60,267 bases of DNA from NCBI RefSeq assembly GCF_002843175.1, contig NZ_PJEO01000024.1, positions 1 through 60,267 on the forward strand. Reading direction: 5' to 3'. The stretch's first letter is position 1; each line of letters starts with the position of its first letter. The position numbers and the translations under genes were made by a program. The notes beneath the pieces are model-generated. The model saw nothing but the letters and a program-made list of their open reading frames with translations, had not been told where the DNA came from and made no database searches. Positions 1-9,545 of the stretch are shown here, in pieces. This DNA is from Confluentibacter flavum (GTDB taxonomy: Bacteria > Bacteroidota > Bacteroidia > Flavobacteriales > Flavobacteriaceae).

Positions 1-19
1 TAACGTGAGTTCGATGTAA
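1..19 (+). repeat. IS982 left terminal inverted repeat
   Basis: The first 14 bases (TAACGTGAGTTCGA) are the exact reverse complement of 1016-1029. The match extends to 19 bp with one mismatch at position 15. Confidence 0.9.
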
Positions 20-925
20 TTATAAAGTTAAATACAGTTGCTTTGTATCGACGAAGTTGTTTTTTAAAGAAGGTTTTCTATCTTTAAAATTATAGGCAAT
101 AAGTGAGGCAAAAATATTATTGAAGTAGTTGGTTACGCTTCTATGTCTAGAATGTTCAACTTGGCAAATGTTCTTGAGTTGGTCAAAAATAGTTTCGATA
201 ATGGCCCTTTTTCTTAAATGATAAGCATCTTGCACAGGGGTCAATAGTTTTGTTTTCATGTTCTTTTTAAGCTTGGTTACCAGATGCACTCCATTATAGA
301 ACAACTCAGTAAATAGATCTTTGGAGATGTAGCCTTTGTCACCAAAGAGCTTCCCAAACAGCTTTTTAACAAAGGCTTTGAAGCGTAAAGGTTTTCTATC
401 ATCCACATTGCCTTTAGTTATCATAAAATCAATGATACCGCCTTGGTCATTGGTGATTATGTGCAATTTGAAACCATAGAACCAACCCAGGGAACATTGT
501 CCCCTTTGTGCCAAATCCTTGAATACCCTATGTTGGTTAATTCTTCGCTTGTCACAAACCCTTAGGGGCGTAGAATCTATAAAACTAATCCCCGTACAAT
601 TTGCCAATCCACAAACTTTGAGGTAAATAGCCAGGGGCATAAAGCTTTGCCCTTTGAGTTCCACCATACGATTATAGGATACCAGGTTTGGAAAATAACT
701 GGTTAGATGTTTTGAGACATAGCCTATATAAAAATCCTTGAAGGTTTTATACCCGGATAAATGGAAAAGCACTTGAATGGTCATTACTTCAGAGAGGCCC
801 ATTTTTGAAGCTCTGGTGCGCTTTTTTCCATTGGCCAGTAGGCTTTTTTGCCAAAAAGGGACAAATTCAAGACAAAAATCATCAATAGAACAGAAAATTT
901 CAGTAATTTTAGAATCGGAAATCAT
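20..925 (-). CDS. IS982 family transposase
   Basis: DDE-type transposase that cuts and pastes the surrounding element. The 301-aa protein is full length for the family. Candidate catalytic residues are Asp117 (in FIDSTPLRVCDKRR), Asp196 (in GDKGYISKDL) and Glu244 (in KRAIIETIFDQLKN). The RKRAIIETIFDQLKN segment is the usual family C-terminal signature. There is no stop or frameshift, so this copy could be active. The gene is antisense to the fucosidase and starts about 90 bp inside the right terminal repeat. The ATG start is in frame with the conserved N-terminal part, and no better upstream start is visible. Confidence 0.92.
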   Translation of the reverse strand: MISDSKITEIFCSIDDFCLEFVPFWQKSLLANGKKRTRASKMGLSEVMTIQVLFHLSGYKTFKDFYIGYVSKHLTSYFPNLVSYNRMVELKGQSFMPLAIYLKVCGLANCTGISFIDSTPLRVCDKRRINQHRVFKDLAQRGQCSLGWFYGFKLHIITNDQGGIIDFMITKGNVDDRKPLRFKAFVKKLFGKLFGDKGYISKDLFTELFYNGVHLVTKLKKNMKTKLLTPVQDAYHLRKRAIIETIFDQLKNICQVEHSRHRSVTNYFNNIFASLIAYNFKDRKPSLKNNFVDTKQLYLTL

Positions 926-1010
926 AGCGAAATATTTAGTTATATAATTGAAATTCAGAACTTTAATTTACTAAATTTTTCGCTTTTTTATTATAAATAA
1001 ATCAACTTTT

Positions 1011-1029
1011 TTACGTCGAACTCACGTTA
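1011..1029 (-). repeat. IS982 right terminal inverted repeat
   Basis: Reverse complement of 1-19 with one mismatch. The next base belongs to the interrupted fucosidase reading frame. Confidence 0.9.
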
Positions 1030-1058
1030 AACTAATAGTTTTAGGTGTCTTATTCCAA

Positions 1059-2654
1059 TTGAGTGTCATGGCTCAGGAAAATCCTCAGGTGATTGTTAAT
1101 ACAGACCAAGAACCTGTCGCTTCAGGAAAATTCAGTCCAACATGGGAATCTCTTCAGCAATATGAAGTACCCGAATGGTATAGAAATGCCAAGTTTGGGA
1201 TTTGGGCACATTGGGGCCCACAATGCCAGCCCGAGCAAGGCGACTGGTATGGCAGGTTTATTTATGATGAAGGAGGTGAACAAAATAAATGGCATGTCGA
1301 AAACTATGGACATCCATCTAAAGTGGGCTTCAAAGACGTTATTAATGACTGGAAAGCTGAGAATTGGGATCCGGAAAAATTAGTAGCTCTTTACAAAAAA
1401 GTAGGTGCCCAATATTTCTTTGCTATGGCAAACCATCACGATAACCTGGATTTATGGGACAGCAAATACCAAGAATGGAACTCGGTTCGTGTTGGTCCAA
1501 AAAAAGATATTGTAACCGGTTGGGCAGAAGCAGCCAAAAAATATGATCTTCCTTTTGGGATAAGCGTGCATGCAACTCATGCATGGACTTGGTTTGAAAC
1601 TTCACAACGTTCAGATAAAAAAGGCGAGTTTGCTGGGATTCCTTACGATGGAAAACTGACTAAAGAAGACGGTAAAGGCACTTGGTGGGAAGGCTTAGAC
1701 CCACAAAAACTTTATGCCCAAAACCATCTTCTTAGTAAAGGGAGTGAAGATGATATTAAAGCCTTATGGGGACAATGGCATTGGGAAAATGGAGCATCTG
1801 TTCCAGATCAGGAATTCTGCGATAGATTTTACAACCGCACCATGGAGCTGATTAACAAATACAACCCAGATTTGCTTTATTTTGACGATACGGCCCTTCC
1901 TCTTTATCCAATAAGCGATGCAGGGCTAAAAATTGCTGCACATTATTACAATCATAACATGGCAACCCACAATGGTAAGCTCAAAGCTGTTTTATTTGGA
2001 AAAGTGCTGACAGAAGAACAGAAACAATGCATGGTATGGGACGTAGAGCGCGGTGCACCTGATAAAGCACAACCCGATGCATGGCAAACATGTACTTGTA
2101 TTGGTGATTGGCATTATAAAAGATCCATATATGATGAGAAAGGCTATAAATCGGCGAAAACAGTCATTCATATGCTTATTGATATTGTTAGTAAAAATGG
2201 AAATTTACTTTTAAATATACCGGTTCGTGGAGATGGTTCCATAGATAGTAAAGAAGTTGATATTCTGGAAGGCATTGCAGCTTGGATGAATGTGAACAAA
2301 GAGAGTATTTTTGATACGCGTCCATGGAAGATTTATGGCGAGGGACCTGCTACGGATTCTATAAATCCTCTTGATAGTGCAGGATTCAATGAAGGAAAAG
2401 TGAAATTGTCAGAGAAAGATATTCGCTTTAATCAGAAAGGTAATATGCTTTATGCAACGGTGCTTGGCGTTCCAGCCCAAGACATCATTATAAAATCATT
2501 AGGTAAAGATGGTCATAAAGCAAAAATCAAAAAAATAGAAGTTCTGGGAAGTAAGGAAAAAATTAAATGGAAACAAAAAGCAAATTCATTAGTTATTAGT
2601 AAGCCGATAACCACACCAAATGATATAGCTGTGGTGTTTAAGGTATCGTATTAG
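1059..2654 (+). CDS. Alpha-L-fucosidase, GH29, 5' end removed by IS982
   Basis: Retaining exo-fucosidase that releases L-fucose from glycans. It has the GH29 core KFGIWAHWG (residues 45-53 counted from the TTG at 1059), the HHD motif (126-128) and the probable nucleophile Asp276 in NPDLLYFDD. The frame is open upstream to about 975 and encodes a hydrophobic run (LIVLGVLFQLSVMAQ) directly before this point. That run is the h-region and cleavage site of a signal peptide, and the IS repeat starts one codon before it. The original ATG and n-region are gone; only TTG (1059) or an internal ATG (1068) remains. The enzyme is probably not exported, so the gene may be functionally dead although its catalytic domain is intact. 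It lies 21 bp before a second GH29 gene. Confidence 0.85.
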   Translation: MSVMAQENPQVIVNTDQEPVASGKFSPTWESLQQYEVPEWYRNAKFGIWAHWGPQCQPEQGDWYGRFIYDEGGEQNKWHVENYGHPSKVGFKDVINDWKAENWDPEKLVALYKKVGAQYFFAMANHHDNLDLWDSKYQEWNSVRVGPKKDIVTGWAEAAKKYDLPFGISVHATHAWTWFETSQRSDKKGEFAGIPYDGKLTKEDGKGTWWEGLDPQKLYAQNHLLSKGSEDDIKALWGQWHWENGASVPDQEFCDRFYNRTMELINKYNPDLLYFDDTALPLYPISDAGLKIAAHYYNHNMATHNGKLKAVLFGKVLTEEQKQCMVWDVERGAPDKAQPDAWQTCTCIGDWHYKRSIYDEKGYKSAKTVIHMLIDIVSKNGNLLLNIPVRGDGSIDSKEVDILEGIAAWMNVNKESIFDTRPWKIYGEGPATDSINPLDSAGFNEGKVKLSEKDIRFNQKGNMLYATVLGVPAQDIIIKSLGKDGHKAKIKKIEVLGSKEKIKWKQKANSLVISKPITTPNDIAVVFKVSY

Positions 2655-2675
2655 TGGTTGCATAATATTTAAAAA

Positions 2676-4166
2676 ATGAAAAAAATAATTTATCTTTTAA
2701 TGGTACTAACCACTATGGGTTGTGCTATAAAAAAAGATAAAAAAGAACAACCAAAATACCAAGCTGACTGGGAATCTTTAGCGGAGTATGATGAAGCTGC
2801 CGAGTGGTTTAAAGATGCCAAATTTGGCATTTATGCGCATTGGGGCGTTATGTCGGTTCCTGCTTATGCAAATGATTGGTATGCCAGAAACATGCATATA
2901 GAAGGCACGGATGAATATAAACACCACGTAAAAACTTATGGAGAACCATCAAAATTTGGGTATCATGATTTTGTACCCCTGTTTAAAGCTGAAAAATTTG
3001 ATGCTGATGCTTGGGCAGATTTATTTGAAAAATCTGGAGCTAAATTCGCGGGTTTGGTTGCAGAACATCATGATGGTTGGTCTAATTGGGGAAGTAAAAT
3101 TAATCCATGGAATGCTGTAAGTATGGGACCAAAACGAGATGTTTATGGCGACTTAAGTAAAGCTATCCATAAAAAAGGCATGAAGCTAGTGGCCTCTTTT
3201 CATATAGCTAGAAACCTTCAAATCTATAAAGAAGAACCAGAGAACTGGCTAAACGGTATTTCCTATTTTCCTTATAATCCTAAAATGCCAACATCGTCAG
3301 ATGATCCACTTTTGGCAAAAATGTACGGCAATATTCCAAAAGAAAAATTCTATAATGATTGGCTCGGTCAACTTAAAGAAGTCATAGATAATTACAGTCC
3401 AGATCTAATCTATTTTGACAGTCAAACCCAAAAAATACCAGAAAGTTACAAAAAGGAATTTGCAGCATATTATTTTAATGATGCCGTTGCTAAGAATAAA
3501 CAAGTCGTTTTTACGCATAAAGAAGGTGAATTTCCAAAAACGGTTAGTCTTGAAGATTTTGAAAAAGGCCGTATGAACAAAATAACCAAAGATTTTTGGT
3601 TGACAGACGAAACTGTGTCGGTTGGTAGCTGGAGTTATACCCATACATTAGGATTAAAAAAGGCTGATGAAATCATTCATGTTTTAGCTGATATTGTGAG
3701 TAAAAATGGTGCATTAATGCTTAATGTGTCCCCAATGGCAGATGGTACTATTCTGCAAAACCAACAAGATATTTTGTTAGAAATTGGGGCTTGGTTAAAA
3801 ATAAATGGGGAAGCTATTTATGGTAGCCGTACATGGGATAAATTTGGTGAAGGCCCAACAAAACAAGAAAAATCAGGTATGTTTTTAGATAAAATAACGT
3901 ACACACCACAAGATATTCGCTACACCAGAAAAGAAAACACAATTTATGCCATAGTTTTAGGATGGCCTGGTACCAGTACGCCAATAACATTAACATCATT
4001 TACTACAAAAATTTTAGGTGAGAACATCCCGAACATTAAAGGTGTTTCAATATTAGGACACAAAGGAGGAGTTCCTTTTTCATTAGACACTAACGGATTG
4101 CATTTTAAAACACCTGAACAAAAAATTAATGATATGGCTTTTGTGGTTAAAATTGAAACAAAATAA
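2676..4166 (+). CDS. Alpha-L-fucosidase, GH29, lipoprotein
   Basis: A 496-aa fucosidase with a lipoprotein signal peptide. Residues 1-16 end in the lipobox LTTMGC, with Cys16 lipidated, so it is probably anchored to an outer or periplasmic membrane face. GH29 signatures are KFGIYAHWG (49-57), HHDGW (131-135) and the candidate nucleophile Asp248 in SPDLIYFDSQ. A C-terminal beta-sandwich-like region follows from about residue 400. It is similar in layout to the upstream fucosidase but clearly diverged, so the pair is an old duplication or two specificities. It was presumably co-transcribed with the upstream gene before the IS insertion. The acid/base residue cannot be assigned by eye. Confidence 0.9.
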   Translation: MKKIIYLLMVLTTMGCAIKKDKKEQPKYQADWESLAEYDEAAEWFKDAKFGIYAHWGVMSVPAYANDWYARNMHIEGTDEYKHHVKTYGEPSKFGYHDFVPLFKAEKFDADAWADLFEKSGAKFAGLVAEHHDGWSNWGSKINPWNAVSMGPKRDVYGDLSKAIHKKGMKLVASFHIARNLQIYKEEPENWLNGISYFPYNPKMPTSSDDPLLAKMYGNIPKEKFYNDWLGQLKEVIDNYSPDLIYFDSQTQKIPESYKKEFAAYYFNDAVAKNKQVVFTHKEGEFPKTVSLEDFEKGRMNKITKDFWLTDETVSVGSWSYTHTLGLKKADEIIHVLADIVSKNGALMLNVSPMADGTILQNQQDILLEIGAWLKINGEAIYGSRTWDKFGEGPTKQEKSGMFLDKITYTPQDIRYTRKENTIYAIVLGWPGTSTPITLTSFTTKILGENIPNIKGVSILGHKGGVPFSLDTNGLHFKTPEQKINDMAFVVKIETK

Positions 4167-4326
4167 ATTTATCAATACTGAGTGATATATCTATTTTTTT
4201 GTAAAAGCAAATATAAAAGCTTTCAAAGTAAAATCATTTGAATTATTAAAATACATGCTTAGTTATTTGATTTTTAATGTTTAATGAAGAAGACTATAAT
4301 TAGGTTTAAATTCATATTAATTTATC

Positions 4327-4357
4327 TTGTTTTATAAATAATACTAATTTATATTTG
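4327..4357 (+). promoter_or_regulatory. Bacteroidota-type promoter for the tRNA-Arg transcript
   Basis: TTG at 4327-4329 and TATATTTG at 4350-4357 are separated by 20 bp. This matches the Bacteroidota primary sigma consensus (TTG, 19-21 bp, TAnnTTTG). It would start a transcript about 150 nt upstream of the tRNA. Confidence 0.65.
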
Positions 4358-4470
4358 CACCGCCTTAGTTTAAGGGAAAAACAAAACAAAAGTTCATATT
4401 AAATAAGTTGCCTTTTTGGTTATAAAGCATATGTATTTATTCCTAACTTATTGATTTTTAATGATATTAC

Positions 4471-4499
4471 GTCGGTAGCAGTATGCCTGCCACCCCGAC
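4471..4499 (+). repeat. Imperfect hairpin in the tRNA leader
   Basis: GTCGGTAGCAG and CTGCCACCCCGAC form a bulged stem around a short loop just before the tRNA. It is GC-rich against an AT-rich background. It may be a processing structure or an old mobile-element remnant; function unknown. Confidence 0.4.
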
Positions 4500-4512
4500 A
4501 TTTTTGGGTTAA

Positions 4513-4586
4513 GGGCTCTTAGCTCAGCTGGATAGAGCACCTCCCTTCTAAGGAGGCGGTCAAAGGTTCGAATCCTTTAGGGCTCA
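4513..4586 (+). tRNA. tRNA-Arg (anticodon UCU)
   Basis: 74-nt cloverleaf. The acceptor GGGCTCT pairs with AGGGCTC using wobbles, the D-arm is GCTC...GAGC, the anticodon stem CCTCC/GGAGG encloses the loop CTTCTAA (anticodon TCT), and the T-arm is AAAGG-TTCGAAT-CCTTT with discriminator A. CCA is not encoded. It reads AGA codons, which fit AT-rich coding sequence. A rho-independent terminator follows within 5 bp. Confidence 0.95.
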
Positions 4587-4590
4587 CAAA

Positions 4591-4620
4591 AAACCTCACT
4601 AGTATTAGTGAGGTTTTTTT
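4591..4620 (+). terminator. Rho-independent terminator after tRNA-Arg
   Basis: Perfect 10-bp stem (AAACCTCACT at 4591-4600 with AGTGAGGTTT at 4607-4616), a 6-nt loop and a T run. It could also serve the convergent GH115 gene from the other strand. Confidence 0.85.
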
Positions 4621-4687
4621 GGTTTTATAACATTTTTGTTTATAATTTTAGAAATATTCTATGTTGATTTACTTAGATTGATGTATG

Positions 4688-7552
4688 TTAAGGATTCAAG
4701 TAGACACTTTCTACAGGTCCTAAATAACTTGGTTTTAATCCACCTGCATCAATTACAAATTTTTGGAAAACGAGTCCTGGATCTATCATCCATACTTTGA
4801 GGGTATGTTTGCCGGGTTTGATTGCCTTATGTGTTGATTGTTTTTTTCTAATGTGATCGGTCACCGCATTATTCCACCAATCTGGATATTCCCAATCAGG
4901 TTTTGTGTCTTCTTCATTCACATTAATTATTTGTGGTTGTTCATCATCAATAGCAATGGCATATTTTAACCCTTCATTCTTTTTATAGTTTAGTAAAGGG
5001 GATAAATAGGTTTCAATTTTTAAATCACCTCCATCAAAAATCGTAAAAACGTATTCTAAACTAGGTGACGTTTTACTTGGTGTTTGTCTTTCTGCATTTG
5101 CAGGTTCAATCGTTACGGAAGAATTGGTTCTACCCATGTTTGGCATCACGGTCCAATTGATTGATTTAGAATCGAGTTTCTTGGTATAATTTGCAGCCTC
5201 CATAGAAACCACACCATTGTTTTCTATAAAACCCGATGCTACAGGTAAATCGTTACGGATGGGAACCTCTACTTTGTATTCCCGACCAGCGCCAGATATC
5301 ACAATTTCAGATGTATTTATCCCTTTCGGAGCTATATTCCAATCAATGGTTACAAAGACTTCTTCTTCATGTGTCACAGTTCCTTTTTCAGAAGATAGTT
5401 TTACCCAATCATCCTTTGCTTGCAGGGAATAATTTAACTTATCACTTCCTGTATTAAAAATCTCGAGATAGTAGGATTGATTATTTATGGGATCGAACTT
5501 AGGAAGGCTAGAGGCAAACAGACCAGAGCGGCTAAAGCGGCCCCTGCCGGTACCATGTTCAGCTACATAACCAAGCCCAGCTTCAGAAGGGACTTGAATA
5601 TAAGTAATCTCAGGCATTTTATTTACTGCTGGGTTGCTCCAGGTAGTGTATCCAATACGCGTTTGAGACATAAAATGGTTCCATTTTCCATCTGCTAATG
5701 TTTCGTGGTAGTATTTACTAAGGTCGGCATCTTTAAAAAAGTCTTCTTTTACTTTATCTGCATACATATTAGTTGACGCTCTATTTTGACTGGCATATAA
5801 TTTATTTTTGGCAGTCGAAATATACATCTCATTTAGATTTTTTAATGCTTCAATAGGATAGTGGACTAATTGATAATATGCCGATTTATAACTTTGAGAA
5901 AGTTTGTCATAAATGGTTTTGCTTCTATCAAGAAGTTGTGTGTACTCTTCTAAAATCCTATCAGCTTCTCTGTAATTATCCAAACTATATGTGTCTGGTT
6001 TTAGCATTTCCGGAGTCCGTCTGGCGCTGTATTTTGTACTTAGTGCTAAGATTTCAGTGATGTCTATCGCGTGTTCACTTCCAAACTGTTGGTCTGCCCA
6101 ATTCAAATAGTAGTTAGGCAAATCAGAAGCTTTCATGTCAGCATCCCAACCAAAATCAAGGAAAAAACTAATAGGCAATTCCATAGGTTTTAGATCACCT
6201 ACATTAACAATCCATAAATCTTTTACGCCCCATTCGTAAGCCAAATTCATTTGTTCCCAAACTCGTTCAATTTGCGTCACGTTTAACCATCGATAAGACA
6301 CAGGTCCTCCAACAAAATCGAAATGGTAGTAAATACCATAACCGCCTTTATGATTCAAATCTTCTTTTTTAGGCAGTATACGGATATTGCCCCAGTTATC
6401 ATCACAAAATAAAATGGTAATGTCGTCATCAACGCGCATACCTTTATCATAATAATCTTGTACTTCTTTGTATATGGCCCACACTTGTGGTGTATTTTCA
6501 GCAGGTTTTCCAGTAACATCTGCAATGATTTGTCGTTGGTCTGTAATTATATTTTTCAATAGATCGACCGCAGTACCTTCACTCATAGCTTCATCGCCAT
6601 CACCACGCATACCAACGGTAACAACACTTTCATGATCTCCCATGCGTTCAATGCCTCCGCGCCAAAATTTTTGAAGTTCTTCTTTGTTGGTTTCATAATT
6701 CCATGCGCCACCGCCATTTGCTCCCCATTCTTCATGAGCTCGCATCATGGGTTCATGATGGCTGGTAGACATGACGATACCATATTCATCTGCAGTTTTT
6801 GCATTTTCAGGATCTTCAACGGCAAAAGCTCTTGGTTGCCACATGGCTGGCCATAAATAATTGGCTTTGTTGCGTAACAGCAATTCAAATATTTTCTCGT
6901 AAAATTCGTGATTAAAACTACCGAATGTTTCCTGAACCCATCCCGTTAATGCAGGAGCTTCGTCATTAAGAAAAATACCTCTGTATTTAACCGATGGCCC
7001 TTTTGATACGAATTTATCTTTTTTAACAAAGAGGTTATCACTTTTTTTGGCTGGCACATCTGCCCACCAATGCCAAGGTGAAACGCCTATTTCTTCTGAA
7101 ATGGTAAATGTTCCGTAAGCAGCGCCTCGTTTGTCGCTACCAACCACCACCAAAGCTTCTTTTACATTGGGCAATGGATTCTGTATCGTTTGAATAATAA
7201 ACCGTTCCCATTGACCACGTATGGCATCCACATTTAATTTCTTGGAAGCTATTAATTGATCAATTATAGCACTGTTTCCTATAGTGCCAATAATGATTAA
7301 ATTGCCTGTTGCTTGGTTGCTTGAAGATAAAACTTCAGGTTTTTTGCCCGTCACTTTTTCAATATCACTAGCAAGAAATGTGGCCGATTTTTGAATCAGT
7401 ATATTATCTGATGAATCATATAGAATGTTTACGGTTGTAGTTCCATCTACAATTGAAAAATACTGTTTTTTGTTTTTAACGTTACTACTTACTTCTATTT
7501 GGGAATGTAATACTGTTGTAGATAGTAATAGAACAATTAGAAAATGTCTCAT
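4688..7552 (-). CDS. GH115 alpha-glucuronidase, secreted
   Basis: A 954-aa protein of the GH115 type, which removes (4-O-methyl-)glucuronic acid side chains from glucuronoxylan or related polysaccharides. Residues 1-18 are a signal peptide ending near VLHSQ. An N-terminal alpha/beta domain (about 30-170) is followed by the large catalytic barrel with recognisable family segments KYRGIFLNDEAPALTGW, RNKANYLWPAMW and STSHHEPMMRAHEEWG. Beta-rich C-terminal domains (about 640-954) complete the usual length. It is transcribed convergently toward the tRNA. Its product, glucuronate, would enter the uxuA pathway encoded from 9546. Family assignment is firm; the polysaccharide is inferred. Confidence 0.9.
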   Translation of the reverse strand: MRHFLIVLLLSTTVLHSQIEVSSNVKNKKQYFSIVDGTTTVNILYDSSDNILIQKSATFLASDIEKVTGKKPEVLSSSNQATGNLIIIGTIGNSAIIDQLIASKKLNVDAIRGQWERFIIQTIQNPLPNVKEALVVVGSDKRGAAYGTFTISEEIGVSPWHWWADVPAKKSDNLFVKKDKFVSKGPSVKYRGIFLNDEAPALTGWVQETFGSFNHEFYEKIFELLLRNKANYLWPAMWQPRAFAVEDPENAKTADEYGIVMSTSHHEPMMRAHEEWGANGGGAWNYETNKEELQKFWRGGIERMGDHESVVTVGMRGDGDEAMSEGTAVDLLKNIITDQRQIIADVTGKPAENTPQVWAIYKEVQDYYDKGMRVDDDITILFCDDNWGNIRILPKKEDLNHKGGYGIYYHFDFVGGPVSYRWLNVTQIERVWEQMNLAYEWGVKDLWIVNVGDLKPMELPISFFLDFGWDADMKASDLPNYYLNWADQQFGSEHAIDITEILALSTKYSARRTPEMLKPDTYSLDNYREADRILEEYTQLLDRSKTIYDKLSQSYKSAYYQLVHYPIEALKNLNEMYISTAKNKLYASQNRASTNMYADKVKEDFFKDADLSKYYHETLADGKWNHFMSQTRIGYTTWSNPAVNKMPEITYIQVPSEAGLGYVAEHGTGRGRFSRSGLFASSLPKFDPINNQSYYLEIFNTGSDKLNYSLQAKDDWVKLSSEKGTVTHEEEVFVTIDWNIAPKGINTSEIVISGAGREYKVEVPIRNDLPVASGFIENNGVVSMEAANYTKKLDSKSINWTVMPNMGRTNSSVTIEPANAERQTPSKTSPSLEYVFTIFDGGDLKIETYLSPLLNYKKNEGLKYAIAIDDEQPQIINVNEEDTKPDWEYPDWWNNAVTDHIRKKQSTHKAIKPGKHTLKVWMIDPGLVFQKFVIDAGGLKPSYLGPVESVYLNP

Positions 7553-8100
7553 GGTGTAAAGTATAATAGTTGGTTTATTGCTTAAAATAAGAATATATAA
7601 TCTTAAATTTAAGCATGAACAAGGTTATAAAAAATCATTCCAAACAGCGTTAAATAAATGTGAAAAAGATATCAAATATGAAACATGCACTTTAAAAAAT
7701 TATCACTAATACTATAAAAGCTATCACTAAATTTTAAAGTTTATGCTAGCGGTAATTTTTTACTTTTTTGACATCCATTTTATTTTATCATTATCTTTTG
7801 GTTGGGAAGTTGTGAGAGCAACTATAGTTATTTTATAGCCTTTTACATTATAAGTTGATATATTTAAAATTGAGGAGTTCAGTTGCCTTCTTTTTTAGAA
7901 ATATTTATTTTGTGTTATTAAAAAAAGTTAAAGAAAATTTACGTAAAATTACATGCGAATTCACTGAAATGGATTGAGGTATAAAAAATGGTACAGAATA
8001 ATTTATAACAAATGGTTTACTTCAATCATAAGGCAATAGATTTTATACAATCCAATACACCTAAGCACAACATTCCATCTAAAAAATTAACTAACTCAAC
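7553..8100. other. Intergenic region between divergent GH115 and antiporter genes
   Basis: About 550 bp of very AT-rich sequence between two divergent starts. It must hold both promoters, but no convincing TTG plus TAnnTTTG pair, tRNA, hairpin terminator or short gene was seen. Confidence 0.5.
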
Positions 8101-9405
8101 ATGTATCTAGCCATAATCATCGTTTTCGTTATAGGATATCTTGCGATAGCCTTAGAACATAATATTAATGTAAATAAAACAGCAACAGCCTTGCTTTTAG
8201 GGGTTGTATGTTGGACATTACTTGTTTTTGGCAGCGACACCATTTTTCCCCATTTAGAAAGCATTGAATCTTCACATTTTATTTCCGAATCACTGTTAGA
8301 ACACGTTGGAGAGATTTCAGAAATTTTGTTCTTTCTTTTAGGCGCCATGACCATTGTAGAACTTATGGATGCCCATGAAGGGTTCGGATTAATCACCGAT
8401 AAGATTAAGATAAAGAAAAAAAGCCATTTACTTATTGTATTAAGTTTTATAACGTTTTTTTTATCAGCTGCCTTGGATAATTTGACGACCGCTATTGTTA
8501 TGGCCGCGGTTTTAAGAAAAATGATAAAGGATAAAAACGATTTGTGGATTTTTGCCTCTATGATGATCATAGCTGCCAATGCTGGTGGTGCTTGGTCACC
8601 CATAGGCGATGTAACTACCATTATGTTATGGATTGGGGGACAAATTACGGCTTCAAATATTGTTACCGCGATTTTTATTCCTAGCTTGGTGTCTACACTT
8701 ATACCTTTAGCAATTTTAAGCTCAAAACTAAAAGGGGATGTTGCCATAATGGATAATCATTTAGGAGCAACCCATACAAAAAATGAGATAAGTACATTTG
8801 ATAAAACAATCGTTTTTGCAACTGGAGTATCAGCATTATTGTTTGTTCCCATCTTTAAAACCGTCACACATTTGCCGCCTTTTATGGGTATTTTATTTGG
8901 TTTAGGTATCATGTGGATTTTAACTGAGGTTTTACACATGAAAAAGAATGAAGAGCATAAAAAGTCACTTTCAATCTCAGCCATTCTAACGCGGATTGAT
9001 ACCCCAAGTATACTATTCTTTTTAGGGATATTATTGGCTGTAGCAGCCTTACAGGTAGGAGGCCATTTATTGCAACTGTCCCAAGTTTTAGATGCTAATT
9101 TTGATAGCGTCTACGCTATTAATTTATTAATAGGTTTATTATCTTCTATCATTGATAACGTGCCAATGGTGGCTGCGGCTATGGGCATGTATTCTTTAGA
9201 AACATATACTGTTGATAGTGTGTTTTGGGAACTTTTGGCCTATTGCGCAGGAACAGGCGGCAGTATTTTAATTATTGGTTCTGCAGCTGGAGTTGCCATT
9301 ATGGGGATTTTCAAAATTGATTTTATTTGGTACGTAAAAAAAATATCTTTTGCAGCTATCCTGGGATACCTTGCGGGTATTGGGGTGTATATGCTATTAA
9401 ATTAA
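8101..9405 (+). CDS. nhaD: NhaD-type sodium:proton antiporter
   Basis: A 434-aa polytopic membrane protein of the ArsB/NhaD ion-transporter superfamily with about 11-12 hydrophobic segments. Conserved stretches include FFLSAALDNLTTAIVMAAVL, NAGGAWSPIGDVTTIMLW and DNVPMVAAAMGMY. Paired re-entrant segments carrying DN-T/V and GGAWSPIGD are typical of NhaD. It exports Na+ (or Li+) in exchange for protons at alkaline pH, as expected in a marine bacterium. It stands alone, with no partner in either flanking operon. Confidence 0.87.
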   Translation: MYLAIIIVFVIGYLAIALEHNINVNKTATALLLGVVCWTLLVFGSDTIFPHLESIESSHFISESLLEHVGEISEILFFLLGAMTIVELMDAHEGFGLITDKIKIKKKSHLLIVLSFITFFLSAALDNLTTAIVMAAVLRKMIKDKNDLWIFASMMIIAANAGGAWSPIGDVTTIMLWIGGQITASNIVTAIFIPSLVSTLIPLAILSSKLKGDVAIMDNHLGATHTKNEISTFDKTIVFATGVSALLFVPIFKTVTHLPPFMGILFGLGIMWILTEVLHMKKNEEHKKSLSISAILTRIDTPSILFFLGILLAVAALQVGGHLLQLSQVLDANFDSVYAINLLIGLLSSIIDNVPMVAAAMGMYSLETYTVDSVFWELLAYCAGTGGSILIIGSAAGVAIMGIFKIDFIWYVKKISFAAILGYLAGIGVYMLLN

Positions 9406-9507
9406 TTTTTGGTAGATTTTTCATTTGCTTTAACCATCATCCATATATTTTTATCTGACATACCTCTTATTTATCTAAAACAAGATGGTATTAATTTAAG
9501 TTATGTT

Positions 9508-9515
9508 TAAATTTG
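9508..9515 (+). promoter_or_regulatory. Candidate -7 box of the SDR-uxuA-lutABC operon
   Basis: TAAATTTG matches the Bacteroidota TAnnTTTG element about 30 bp before the operon's first ATG. No clear -33 TTG is seen at the right spacing, so the call is weak. Confidence 0.35.
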
Positions 9516-9545
9516 TATATTATGGATTTTAAAATAAAAATTTAA

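Larger units (their letters stand above)
1..1029. mobile_element. IS982-family insertion sequence, complete
   Basis: The element is bounded by a 19-bp terminal inverted repeat with one mismatch (1-19 and 1011-1029) and holds one transposase gene on the minus strand. Its length of about 1.03 kb fits the IS982 family. The right end lies inside the signal-peptide coding region of the downstream fucosidase. The left flank is outside the window, so a target-site duplication cannot be tested. The window begins exactly at the outer base of the left repeat, which would also fit a contig edge at a repeated IS copy. Confidence 0.9.

Noticed and set aside
4371-4512. A second tRNA or small RNA gene before tRNA-Arg
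   Set aside because: The region contains a hairpin and lies downstream of a good promoter, but no cloverleaf or known RNA family could be drawn.
8091-8747. 218-aa frame antisense to the antiporter
   Set aside because: It mirrors the membrane protein on the opposite strand and has no start context or homology signal.
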